In this document: positions 1 to 6,373 of the stretch, piece by piece
How the letters are laid out: the number at the start of each line of letters is the position of its first letter
Numbering within the stretch: position 1 is the stretch's first letter
Assembly (NCBI GenBank): GCA_030592105.1
Contig: JAUVKE010000044.1
Coordinates: forward strand, 1-12,461
Origin: Desulfobacteraceae bacterium
Lineage (GTDB): Bacteria; Desulfobacterota; Desulfobacteria; Desulfobacterales; BuS5
Reading direction: 5' to 3'
DNA length: 12,461 nucleotides
Position numbers and translations under genes: made by a program
Notes under the pieces: generated by a model
Database searches by the model: none
Seen by the model: the letters and a program-made list of their open reading frames with translations, nothing else
What the model was told of the DNA's origin: nothing

Positions 1-90
1 AAACTGTTGTATGCCAGAGTCCTGACGGATTTATATGCCCATGAGATAGTACTGATCAGGCAATTCATCCATTTTCAACTGGATTTATAA
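1..90 (+). CDS. C-terminal fragment of an unrecognised protein (5' end outside window)
   Basis: Frame 1 is open from the first base to a TAA at 88-90 and encodes 29 residues ending in ...RQFIHFQLDL. The composition, rich in Leu, Ile, Val and Tyr with spaced charges, looks like an amphipathic helical C-terminus rather than random AT-rich translation. No family motif is visible in so short a piece, so I assign no function. Chance openness of this length is quite possible. The coding call rests only on composition and on the frame being open to the window edge. Confidence 0.4.
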   Translation, partial: KLLYARVLTDLYAHEIVLIRQFIHFQLDL

Positions 91-393
91 AAAATTGATC
101 AGGCGTAAGATCTGTATAAACGCTCAAATTCTCTGCAGCATTACCTGTGTCTCATTACTGAATCGAGACACCATGGTTAAAACTTTTTTTCGACCACATA
201 CACATCTCATGGGCCTGGCTTATTTTAAAATCATTAAAATCACGGGATTGCCCCATGATACATATTCGTCTCATCACAAATTATACACATTGAATCTGCT
301 AATTAAAAGCGACACAACCTTTGAATAACTACTTGTTATTATAGCTAATTTCATTTTTTTAAAATTTTGAAGTTCACTGGCATGCTTGTTGTA
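91..393. other. AT-rich intergenic region, no gene seen
   Basis: About 300 bases without a convincing gene. The only longer open frame (95-328, plus) begins with TTG, has no Shine-Dalgarno and has low-complexity, cysteine- and histidine-scattered translation, so I treat it as noncoding. The 9-base word TGATCAGGC occurs twice (52-60 and 96-104) as a direct repeat with no further extension. Promoter elements for the 469-927 gene probably lie near the right end, but no good -35/-10 pair could be picked. Confidence 0.5.
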
Positions 394-443
394 AGTTAAT
401 TAAATATCAGTTCAAATGAAAAAACAATTCTTTGTAATTAACT
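394..443 (+). promoter_or_regulatory. 9-bp inverted repeat in the leader of the flavin-barrel gene
   Basis: AGTTAATTA at 394-402 is the exact reverse complement of TAATTAACT at 435-443, with a 32-base AT-rich spacer. The right arm ends about 12 bases before the GGGAG Shine-Dalgarno of the next gene. It could be an operator pair or a 5'-UTR stem that brings upstream sequence close to the ribosome site. In DNA this AT-rich such repeats can arise by chance, so the call is tentative. Confidence 0.3.
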
Positions 444-468
444 ATCAACAGCAAAAAGGGAGAAAAAA

Positions 469-927
469 ATGGATCTCAGCCAAACTGTAAAAGATGTACT
501 GACTAATAAGGACAGAATTAACATATTAAGTACAGCAAACAAAAAAGGTGTAACAGATGTAGCCGTTTTTGGATCAGCTATGCTGACAGAAAAAAACACA
601 GTCTCTTTTGTACTGAAAAACACCAGCAGATCCCTTGCAAACATCAAAGAAAATCCCCATGCATCCTGCCTGATTCTCCTGCCTGAAACAGGTGGCAATG
701 GGTTTAAGATAAAAGGATACCGGGTTTATTTAAAAAAACAATTTATCGAACGATCAAGAAATCCTATTTATCTTGCTGAAAGAGGTCAGGAAGAAACCGG
801 CTGGGAAAAATCATTTAATGTAGATCGGGAAGCCAAAGCCGAAGAACGCTCAACCCCTGATAGCTACCTGGTGATTTTTGATATTGTCGAAGCCCGACCG
901 ATTGTTGATACAGGAAAGGGTGTTTAA
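469..927 (+). CDS. Pyridoxamine 5'-phosphate oxidase-like FMN-binding split-barrel protein
   Basis: A 152-residue cytoplasmic protein with the layout of the small PNPOx-like flavin split-barrel family. An N-terminal helix is followed by the strand ILSTANKKGVTDVAVFGSA (about 19-37), a second strand region with VSFVLKNTSRSLANIKENP (about 45-63) and the barrel strand ASCLILLP (65-72). In this family the LxTxxxxGxPxVa-type strand and the Arg/Ser segment before the 'N-hyphen-P' turn line the FMN phosphate site. Substrates of these small proteins are mostly unknown. There is no sign of the full PdxH active site, so I do not call it pyridoxal-phosphate synthesis. The start is set by AAAGGGAG seven bases before ATG. 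It is monocistronic: the gene before it is far off, and a terminator begins 12 bases after the stop. Confidence 0.8.
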   Translation: MDLSQTVKDVLTNKDRINILSTANKKGVTDVAVFGSAMLTEKNTVSFVLKNTSRSLANIKENPHASCLILLPETGGNGFKIKGYRVYLKKQFIERSRNPIYLAERGQEETGWEKSFNVDREAKAEERSTPDSYLVIFDIVEARPIVDTGKGV

Positions 928-938
928 TTTTTTTTTGC

Positions 939-989
939 AGCCCATGAAATGCCGATCATTAAAAAAATCGGCATTTTTTCATATGGGCT
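939..989 (+). terminator. Intrinsic terminator after the flavin-barrel gene
   Basis: Two nested stems are visible. The outer stem pairs AGCCCAT (939-945) with ATGGGCT (983-989). The inner stem pairs AATGCCGAT (948-956) with ATCGGCATT (967-975) and runs straight into a T tract (974-979). The inner hairpin plus T tract is a canonical rho-independent terminator for plus-strand transcription. The outer arms could stabilise it or serve weakly in the other direction, where no T tract follows. Confidence 0.8.
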
Positions 990-997
990 TTCAGGTA

Positions 998-1265
998 ATT
1001 AATTTGTAACTATTCAGCGTCGCTGACTTAAGATACGCAGCAGGTATGATCTGATTAAAACTTTGAAATTGTTTGAACAGATTAGAGAGCGTTAAGAAAG
1101 AATCCATCAGATCTGAACTTATTGACGTTATTTTCTGGTATACTATTACGCAAGCTTATATTTTTAATAAATTCTTTCTTTACGACCTATTATCTGTGAG
1201 TTTTTCATGTTTTAATCAGATTATACCTGTTGCCGTACATATTAGCTGAATAGTTACATTAATTT
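998..1265. repeat. 8-bp target site duplication flanking the 252-bp element
   Basis: ATTAATTT at 998-1005 is repeated exactly at 1258-1265, directly abutting the outer ends (GTAAC...GTTAC) of the inverted-repeat element. This is what transposition with an 8-bp staggered cut leaves behind. The right copy stops one base before the stop codon (1267-1269, minus) of the methyltransferase gene. The AT-rich sequence makes chance more likely than usual, but the match falls exactly at the boundaries set independently by the inverted repeats. Confidence 0.7.
1006..1257 (+). mobile_element. MITE-like non-autonomous element, copy 1 (252 bp, full length)
   Basis: Long imperfect terminal inverted repeats bound the element. 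The outer 13 bases GTAACTATTCAGC are identical at both ends (1006-1018; reverse complement at 1245-1257). An inner block of 25 bases (1037-1061 against 1209-1233) matches at 23 positions, ending in ATCTGATTAAAAC. Between these blocks the two arms differ in sequence and length, so left and right ends can be told apart. It has no open reading frame, so a transposase would have to act in trans. GTAA termini and 8-bp duplications are typical of the IS66 family, which is the basis for suggesting an IS66-like mobiliser. Two related copies lie at 6374-6459 (inverted, internally deleted) and about 12047-12295 (same direction, decayed). It sits between convergent genes and disrupts neither. Confidence 0.75.
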
Positions 1266-1266
1266 T

Positions 1267-2427
1267 TTAAAAAAAGGTTAACTGCCGCTTTACATCACCC
1301 CCGATTTCACCGGCCTGGGTCTTTTTTTTACAGGGAGCGTTTTTCTCTGGTGAATTTTCTTCAGAATTTATTGAGGTAAAATATCTGGGGCTGTCTGAAT
1401 ATGAGACCTCAAACCTGTTTTCAACTTTTTTTACGCTGGCTACCTCGTTAATTGTAAGTTCTTTTTCCTGATTTGTAATAACCGGAAATCCATGGGGTCT
1501 GTTGTTATACTTCAGGGGGCCCTTTGTTTTTAGCCTTTCAGCTACAAAAACCGTATGCTTTTCAAGTCGGTCATTAATATATTGATTACCAAAACCGGTG
1601 ATATTGTTGCACATATCATGAATCGAATTTTTAAGCTTTGAATCTATCTCGTATCCCACACAATTTCTGGCTGAAACCATTGCTGCGGCCATTGTTGTAC
1701 CTGTCCCCAGAAAAGGGTCGAGTATTGTATCCTTTTTTGCTGAATACATGTTTATCAGCCTGTAAACCAGTTCAAAAGGGTAGGCCCCGCTTCTTAATCT
1801 GGAACTTTTTTTAGAAAGCTCCTGCCGTGCACCTTTTATGTCCATCCATACATCTGAAAAAAAAACATTCCGCTCTTCCCAGAAAATAGCGCTTTTGCGG
1901 CGGTTTACTTTTTCAGACTCCATGCAAAATTCTCTTTTGCCCCCTTTCCGGAGAATAAGTATATGCTCATGCTCCAGGGTAACATAAGCTCCCCCCGGTA
2001 GCATCCCTGATCCCATGAACTTGTTCGGGACATTGGTCTGTTTCCGCCAGAGGATATTGGGAAGGATGCTAAACCCAAGTTTCAACAGATAGTGAAGTAT
2101 TCTCGCATGGTTTGAATACAATTTAAAGTCTCCATTTAAGTTTCTTGTGGCATCCCCTATATTAATACAGGCTATTCCTCCCTGATGTAAAACACGAAAA
2201 GTCTCTTTCCAGACAGGGTCAAGGCATTTGTGCATCAGTTCAAAGGCTTTATCACCTGAAAAGCTGTCTAAAGCAGCCTTTATCTTTGGGTCATGGGAAC
2301 AAAAGAGATCATCCCACATCTTTATCATGGGATAAGGGGGAGAGGTTACCACCAGACTTATGGAACCGGAGGCAACTTCACTCATTTTCCGTGAATTGCC
2401 AAATATAATCTGGCTTTTTGTTTTCAT
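1267..2427 (-). CDS. Solitary SPPY-type DNA methyltransferase (N4-cytosine or N6-adenine)
   Basis: A 386-residue SAM-dependent amino-methyltransferase. The catalytic motif TSPPYP is at residues 28-33. The SAM-binding motif DPFLGTGTT is at 237-245, followed by the acidic GYEID (258-262), which would hold the SAM ribose. Catalytic motif before SAM motif is the beta-class order. SPPY is common in N4-cytosine enzymes but also occurs in N6-adenine ones. Residues 60-235 hold the likely target-recognition part. The last 100 or so residues are basic, low in motifs and end in QLTFF. No endonuclease or specificity gene is adjacent, so it looks like an orphan regulatory or anti-restriction methylase, or a remnant of a lost system. 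The ATG has no good Shine-Dalgarno, but the family alignment (short strand before TSPPY) supports it. It lies 63 bases after the diguanylate cyclase. Confidence 0.85.
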   Translation of the reverse strand: MKTKSQIIFGNSRKMSEVASGSISLVVTSPPYPMIKMWDDLFCSHDPKIKAALDSFSGDKAFELMHKCLDPVWKETFRVLHQGGIACINIGDATRNLNGDFKLYSNHARILHYLLKLGFSILPNILWRKQTNVPNKFMGSGMLPGGAYVTLEHEHILILRKGGKREFCMESEKVNRRKSAIFWEERNVFFSDVWMDIKGARQELSKKSSRLRSGAYPFELVYRLINMYSAKKDTILDPFLGTGTTMAAAMVSARNCVGYEIDSKLKNSIHDMCNNITGFGNQYINDRLEKHTVFVAERLKTKGPLKYNNRPHGFPVITNQEKELTINEVASVKKVENRFEVSYSDSPRYFTSINSEENSPEKNAPCKKKTQAGEIGGDVKRQLTFF

Positions 2428-2472
2428 ATGGCTATTAAAATAAAAAAAGAATCAGTAGTATATAAAACATAT

Positions 2473-2500
2473 ATTATAGTTTACACAAATCTATTGTGTA
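2473..2500 (-). promoter_or_regulatory. Putative methyltransferase promoter with overlapping palindrome
   Basis: Read on the minus strand, TACACA (2495-2500) and a perfect TATAAT (2473-2478) are separated by 16 bases, about 45 bases ahead of the methyltransferase ATG. A 7-bp inverted repeat, TACACAA (2482-2488) and TTGTGTA (2494-2500), with a 5-base spacer covers the -35 and spacer region and includes the stop codon of the upstream gene. A protein bound there would block this promoter. Only the -10 is a strong match, and regulator identity is unknown. Confidence 0.4.
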
Positions 2501-3543
2501 TAGTTACATTTCAAGTCTTCTTCTGTTTTCACATTATTGCGCCCCATTTTCTTTGCCAGGTAAAGGGCAGCGTCTACTCTGTCAAGTAAGATTGCGACAG
2601 TATCTTCTGAATTTATAACCGCTGTTCCCATACTTACGGTGATTTGGTCCAGAAATTCACCTGTTTTTACAATTTTAACCCTGTTTTTTGCTATTTTTTT
2701 CCGTATATCCTCTGCCACAGCATATGAATTCTCCAAAGAAGTCTCAGCAAGAAGAACGATAAATTCTTCGCCTCCATATCTGGCAGGGAAATCCTTCCCT
2801 TTCAGATTATTACGAATTATAGCTCCAATAAGTTTTAAGACCTCATCTCCAATTGGATGCCCGTATTTATCATTAAATCTTTTAAAAAAATCAATATCGA
2901 TCATCATAATGGAAAAAGGGGTTCCCAAACTAGTAAAGTCATTATAAAACTTTTTCATTTTATCATCAAAGGCTCTTCTGTTAAACAGTGATGTCAGAGA
3001 ATCGACAGAGGCCTCTTCTTCAACCTTTTCAAGCCGTCGTTTTAATTCAACGGTTTCAACCTTATTTAACTCTAATCTCTGCTGTACATCCTTGTACGAT
3101 TTCTCAAGATCATTTGTATCTTTAATAACATCTTCCACAATCACCCGAATATGACCAGCGTTTTCTACTTTATCCAGTTTTTTTGAATATTTTTTTAGCT
3201 CGTCCTTATAATTTGAAGTAATATTTACTGTTTCACAAATCTCATCAATAACGCCCTGAATAAGCTGCTTTATTTTTAGATTAATTTCCTGAGTCGTTTG
3301 TAAATTATCTTCCTGTTTAAAATACTTTTCATATAGTTCCACGCTAACAGCATCAGTAAAAACCTTTTTCGACGATATTTTTTTATCTATTTCGAATTTT
3401 AGATTTTTATCCGATTGAGTAAAATACGCATACCATATGGTATAATTTTCCGGGGTTAAGGGAAATTTGTATTCAGATGATTTTTTATATATCTGTTTTG
3501 CAATCTCTGAGATTTCCGGCAGGGCATTTTTTGAATTTTCCAT
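2491..3543 (-). CDS. GGDEF-domain diguanylate cyclase
   Basis: A 350-residue cytoplasmic protein predicted to make cyclic di-GMP from two GTP. Residues 1-100 form a helical N-terminal region containing PLTPENYTIWYAYF, of a type seen in front of many proteobacterial GGDEF domains. Residues about 110-180 look like a coiled coil rich in Lys, Glu and Leu, which would dimerise and align the catalytic halves. The GGDEF domain runs from DSLTSLFNRRAF (181-192) to the end, with metal-binding DIDFFKRFND (216-225) and an intact GGEEF signature at 257-261, so activity is expected. The allosteric RxxD inhibitory site five residues before the signature reads KGKD (248-251), lacking the arginine, so product inhibition may be weakened. 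No membrane segment or sensory domain is recognised. It starts 18 bases after the yciO-like gene, suggesting co-transcription. Confidence 0.92.
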   Translation of the reverse strand: MENSKNALPEISEIAKQIYKKSSEYKFPLTPENYTIWYAYFTQSDKNLKFEIDKKISSKKVFTDAVSVELYEKYFKQEDNLQTTQEINLKIKQLIQGVIDEICETVNITSNYKDELKKYSKKLDKVENAGHIRVIVEDVIKDTNDLEKSYKDVQQRLELNKVETVELKRRLEKVEEEASVDSLTSLFNRRAFDDKMKKFYNDFTSLGTPFSIMMIDIDFFKRFNDKYGHPIGDEVLKLIGAIIRNNLKGKDFPARYGGEEFIVLLAETSLENSYAVAEDIRKKIAKNRVKIVKTGEFLDQITVSMGTAVINSEDTVAILLDRVDAALYLAKKMGRNNVKTEEDLKCNYTQ

Positions 3544-3561
3544 ATACCTCTATCTCCAAAA

Positions 3562-4179
3562 TTATATTTTTTCCTCGAACATTTCAACCGGTCCCAAGCC
3601 AGCACGAATCACATTGGGAAGATCATCAATCAGGGATATTACACTGGAGGGTTTGCCAGGGACTGTTCCCCCGTCTACGACTATATCTAGACGCTGCGAA
3701 AAATAGTCATAAATATCCAACGGATCATGGAATATCTCTCCCAGGGAATTTGTTGCACTGGTTGAAATTATGGGATTCCCCAGTCCATTTATCAGGTCCA
3801 TGCAAATATTATTATCGGGAATACGAATTCCAGCTGTTTTTCGTTTGGTCAGCATGATTTTAGGGACAAGTTTTGAACCCTCTAATATAAAAGTATATGG
3901 TCCTGGGAGAAATCTTTTCATTGTCCTGTAGGCATAATTTGAAACTTTGGCATAATGACTGATATTTTTAAGATCAGAACAGATAAAACTAAATGGTTTA
4001 TTTTTGTTTCTCTGTTTTAAACGGTATATTTTTTCAATGGCCCTTTTGCTGAATATGTCACAGCCAATACCATAAAAAGTATCCGTGGGGTACGCGATTA
4101 TACCACCTTTTTTCAGTGATTCAACAATCTTGTTTATCAATCTGGGTTGTGGGTTTTCATTATTTAATTTTAAAAGCAT
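3562..4179 (-). CDS. yciO: Sua5/YciO/YrdC-family protein, YciO-like
   Basis: A 205-residue protein of the family whose TsaC/Sua5 members make L-threonylcarbamoyl-AMP for the t6A37 modification of tRNA. The order and motifs follow E. coli YciO: NPQPRLINKIVE near the N-terminus, GGIIAYPTDTFYGIGC (nucleotide and threonine pocket), a KQRNKNKPF basic stretch, LPGPYTFIL, KRKTAGIRIP and the ISTSATNS segment. YciO is a paralogue whose own activity is less certain than TsaC's. Without seeing whether another tsaC exists in the genome I cannot say which role it fills. I chose the ATG at 4179 because it gives the family's usual N-terminus. The upstream TTG at 4231-4233 would add 18 Lys- and Tyr-rich residues and lies inside the predicted promoter. 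No Shine-Dalgarno precedes 4179. Confidence 0.85.
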   Translation of the reverse strand: MLLKLNNENPQPRLINKIVESLKKGGIIAYPTDTFYGIGCDIFSKRAIEKIYRLKQRNKNKPFSFICSDLKNISHYAKVSNYAYRTMKRFLPGPYTFILEGSKLVPKIMLTKRKTAGIRIPDNNICMDLINGLGNPIISTSATNSLGEIFHDPLDIYDYFSQRLDIVVDGGTVPGKPSSVISLIDDLPNVIRAGLGPVEMFEEKI

Positions 4180-4185
4180 AAATGA

Positions 4186-4214
4186 TTTATATGTTTTTAA
4201 AAAGTTTTTTTCAA
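4186..4214 (-). promoter_or_regulatory. Sigma-70 promoter for yciO-like gene, possibly giving a leaderless mRNA
   Basis: On the minus strand TTGAAA (4209-4214) and TATAAA (4186-4191) are spaced by exactly 17 bases. The -10 ends six bases before the ATG (4179), so initiation at the usual distance would fall on or next to the A of the start codon. That fits the absence of a Shine-Dalgarno at this gene. The downstream diguanylate cyclase and possibly the methyltransferase could be read from the same promoter. Confidence 0.5.
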
Positions 4215-4713
4215 TATATTTTCTTTCTTGCAACTTTCGAACCGGACACTACTGCCATTAGAATAAAACAGAAAAACTATTTAATACAAATTACTTGACA
4301 TAAAAATTTACTTTATGCAATGATGCTTTTCATTGATTTATTCAAAATCAAATCTCAAGTAGTTTTCATTATGCCACTAATCTCTTATACACTCTCTTTG
4401 GTGCTGTTCCCAAACCGGTTATACTCTGGCTCGACTTAAAGTTATATAGCTGTTGAGCTACACAGCACTGCAATCCGGTTAATGTACGAACTAGGGGATA
4501 CGGTTTCACGAAAGAGAAAAATATTATCTAAATACCTTAAAAAACAACTTGATATTGCAGCCAGGGCAATAGCAAAATACCGGCAGAAAAACCTATATAT
4601 GATAATTCAAGATAAAAACTAAAAATGTGTCGGGAATTGCTGTAGATTTTCACGACATCTTCGGCCTGATAACGTACACAACTCAAAACATATAAAAAGG
4701 AAAGGAGCATCCT
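4215..4713. other. 500-bp intergenic region between divergent yciO-like and response-regulator genes
   Basis: The region holds a consensus-like TTGACA (4295-4300, plus) without a convincing -10 at the right distance, a short palindromic stretch GCTGTtgagctacACAGC near 4450-4467, and a marginal 46-residue open frame at 4482-4622 listed separately. The GGAG Shine-Dalgarno of the response regulator is at 4703-4706. No tRNA, inverted-repeat element or copy of the MITE family is visible here. It could be a decayed gene region. Confidence 0.4.
4482..4622 (+). CDS. Possible small basic protein or remnant ORF (46 aa)
   Basis: An ATG-started frame of 46 codons ending at TAA 4620-4622. It is rich in Lys and Arg, with a helix-like core KYLKKQLDIAARAIAKYRQK whose hydrophobic spacing is regular. 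No Shine-Dalgarno precedes the ATG, and an in-frame TAA lies immediately upstream, so it is not the tail of a longer gene in this frame. I recognise no family. It may be a real small protein, a degraded gene fragment or chance, and the amphipathic pattern is the only positive sign. Confidence 0.22.
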   Translation: MYELGDTVSRKRKILSKYLKKQLDIAARAIAKYRQKNLYMIIQDKN

Positions 4714-5103
4714 ATGAAGACATTAATCGTAGACGATGACTTTACCAACCGGCTTTTACTGCAGGAGATACTTAAAATCCACGGGCCTGTGCATGTGGCG
4801 GTAAACGGAAAAGAGGCGGTGGAAGCTGTTGCCGCCGCACGGGAGAAGAAAGAAGATCCCTATGATCTTATATGTCTTGATATCATGATGCCTGAAATGG
4901 ACGGACAAGAGGCTCTAAGAATCATTCGTGCAGATGAGGAAAGGACCGGAGTCATTGAAAACTGCAAAGTCATCATGACAACGGCCCTTGGTGACAGTAA
5001 AAATGTCATACAATCATTCAAAAAACAGTGTGATGGATTCATTGTCAAACCTGTTTCCAAATCAAAACTGCTTGAACAGCTCCAGACCCTTGGTTTAATA
5101 TAG
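4714..5103 (+). CDS. Stand-alone CheY-like response regulator receiver
   Basis: A 129-residue single receiver domain with no output domain. The acidic cluster that binds Mg is D7-D8-D9 in LIVDDDF. The phospho-acceptor is D56 in DLICLDIMMPEMDG. The switch threonine lies in VIMTTA (89/90), and the conserved lysine is K112 in IVKPVSK. All catalytic residues are present, so phosphotransfer from a histidine kinase is expected. Such lone receivers act as CheY-type motor effectors, phosphorelay intermediates or adaptors for other proteins. No kinase or chemotaxis gene is in the window, so the partner is elsewhere. The start is well supported by AAAGGAG seven bases before ATG. The gene is slightly less AT-rich than the flanking intergenic DNA and appears to be monocistronic. 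Confidence 0.93.
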   Translation: MKTLIVDDDFTNRLLLQEILKIHGPVHVAVNGKEAVEAVAAAREKKEDPYDLICLDIMMPEMDGQEALRIIRADEERTGVIENCKVIMTTALGDSKNVIQSFKKQCDGFIVKPVSKSKLLEQLQTLGLI

Positions 5104-5128
5104 TGAACCCCACAAATCTCCATTTTAG

Positions 5129-5246
5129 GGGCCGGTTCTAATTTCAGCAATAGACTATAATAAAATTTAAAAACCTCTGAAACTCGCTGCGCTTTTCACC
5201 ATAGCTCAGTTTATGACATATAGTGGCCGAAGTTAGAACTATGCCC
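5129..5246. repeat. Palindromic element with about 21-bp imperfect inverted ends between convergent genes
   Basis: GGGCcgGTTCTAAtTTCaGC starting at 5129 is mirrored by the reverse complement of 5225-5246, which reads GGGC, then GTTCTAA after a one-base gap, then cTTCgGC. The word GTTCTAA/TTAGAAC is exact (5135-5141; 5233-5239). ATTTT occurs just outside both ends (5122-5126 and 5247-5251), though with two unmatched bases on the left. The interior contains AAACTCGCTGCGC and a partial mirror AGTTT. It is unrelated to the GTAAC element family. It could be a small mobile palindrome or an extended bidirectional terminator structure. Confidence 0.4.
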
Positions 5247-5272
5247 ATTTTCCTAATTACTATATCCCCTTT

Positions 5273-6280
5273 TTATTCAAGGGGATAACAGATCCTGGAA
5301 CCTGCTTCAATAATTCTTTCAGACTTTGTTATCAGTACTGTGGATGTTTCAGGTTCTGTGCGAAGGACTAAAAGGCTTCCAATCTCCTCAGGGGGCAAAA
5401 GAACCTTTTTATCACTTGAGTCTCGCAGAGAGCCTTTATCCTGGGAATATATACTATATTGCTGCCCCTGGGTTACTCCATCCTTAACACCTCTATCGAT
5501 AAAGGCTATGGTTGTATCTCCAAACATCACCTGGTGTTCCTCTGATATAATAATTTCACCATCAAGGCCTTCTTTACTCTGCTTCAGCTCAATATATGGC
5601 AAAACATCTCCATAGGGCATGATCAGATCATTTTTTCTGATGGTTCTAAATGATTTTATAACGTTCGCCAAAACAAAACCCTGCTCATTTTTATAAACTT
5701 CAGCCAAACCCAGCATATAATGCTGAATCCCGACATATTCATCAGTCAAACCATCTGCGTGGGGATTCATGGTCCTGTAAATCATATACTTATCCCCTTT
5801 AATAAGGGGGCCCCCTTTTTCTTCCCTTATATAAACCAGATCCCCCTCACTTATCATGACCTTATCGTCTCTAACTTTAAAAATAGTCCCCACAGGTGTC
5901 ACAGCCATCTTTTTAATAAACCCCGCTCTGAAAATCTGAGGATAAACATAAAAAGTCGGGTCCTTTGCCGCTTTTGGCACACCCATTTTGGTCAGCCATT
6001 CCTTATGAAATATTCGTATTTTTTCACCAGGATAAATCAAGTGCGGATTTGCAACCTGTTTATTATCACTCCACAAGTTGGGCCATATCCATGGAGAATC
6101 GGAAAATTGCTCTGACAAATCCCATAGAGTATCACCCTTTTTAATTGTATAATAAAACCCTGCTTTAAAATTTGACGAATCGGTTTTTTCCTCAGCAAAA
6201 CAATTAAAAGGAAATAGAAAAATCATTGCAACGAGCAGACTTACGCCGGTTAATACCTTTAATTTTATTTCGTTGTTCAT
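5273..6280 (-). CDS. Exported LysM-domain protein
   Basis: A 335-residue protein with a Sec signal peptide: basic MNNEIKLK, a hydrophobic core at about 9-26 and a likely cleavage after CFA (29). The preceding PFNC does not fit a lipobox, so it is probably periplasmic and not a lipoprotein. One LysM domain spans about 43-91 (YTIKKGDTLWDLSEQF ... NPHLIYPGEKIRIF), predicted to bind peptidoglycan glycan chains. It includes the WIWPNLW insertion seen in deltaproteobacterial single-LysM proteins. The remaining 240 residues are beta-rich with repeated short strands (for example VGTIFKVRDDKVMISEGDLVYI and the GVKDGVTQGQQYSIY segment) and have no known catalytic motif. The function beyond envelope binding is unknown. 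The start is set by GGAGG six bases before ATG. The gene is convergent with the response regulator. Confidence 0.88.
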   Translation of the reverse strand: MNNEIKLKVLTGVSLLVAMIFLFPFNCFAEEKTDSSNFKAGFYYTIKKGDTLWDLSEQFSDSPWIWPNLWSDNKQVANPHLIYPGEKIRIFHKEWLTKMGVPKAAKDPTFYVYPQIFRAGFIKKMAVTPVGTIFKVRDDKVMISEGDLVYIREEKGGPLIKGDKYMIYRTMNPHADGLTDEYVGIQHYMLGLAEVYKNEQGFVLANVIKSFRTIRKNDLIMPYGDVLPYIELKQSKEGLDGEIIISEEHQVMFGDTTIAFIDRGVKDGVTQGQQYSIYSQDKGSLRDSSDKKVLLPPEEIGSLLVLRTEPETSTVLITKSERIIEAGSRICYPLE

Positions 6281-6373
6281 GATATCCTCCAGGTAAAATA
6301 AATTTTATCCGTAATAATAGGGATTTTCAGATTCGAAACTATCCATGGACAACAATTCATGGATTAACTTTTG

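Noticed and set aside
95..328. 77-residue plus-strand open frame
   Set aside because: TTG start without Shine-Dalgarno, AT-rich and erratic composition, no family resemblance.
1006..1257. Element 1 as a transcription terminator or structured RNA
   Set aside because: The related copies, distinguishable ends and exact flanking duplication fit a transposed unit better.
1267..2427. Complete restriction-modification system
   Set aside because: No endonuclease, specificity or Vsr-like gene is adjacent on either side.
4180..4233. TTG start extending the yciO-like protein by 18 residues
   Set aside because: No Shine-Dalgarno, the family N-terminus begins at the later ATG, and the extension overlaps a strong promoter-like pair.
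4234..4713. tRNA or riboswitch in the long divergent gap
   Set aside because: No cloverleaf with paired acceptor ends, no T-loop motif and no recognisable aptamer core could be found by eye.
5263..5287. TATCCCC/GGGGATA hairpin over the LysM-gene stop codon as a terminator
   Set aside because: The stem is seven base pairs with no T tract on either strand, and it includes coding sequence.
6341..6364. ATCCATG/CATGGAT inverted repeat upstream of the LysM gene
   Set aside because: Short stem, no T tract and no promoter nearby; probably chance, though it could be an operator.
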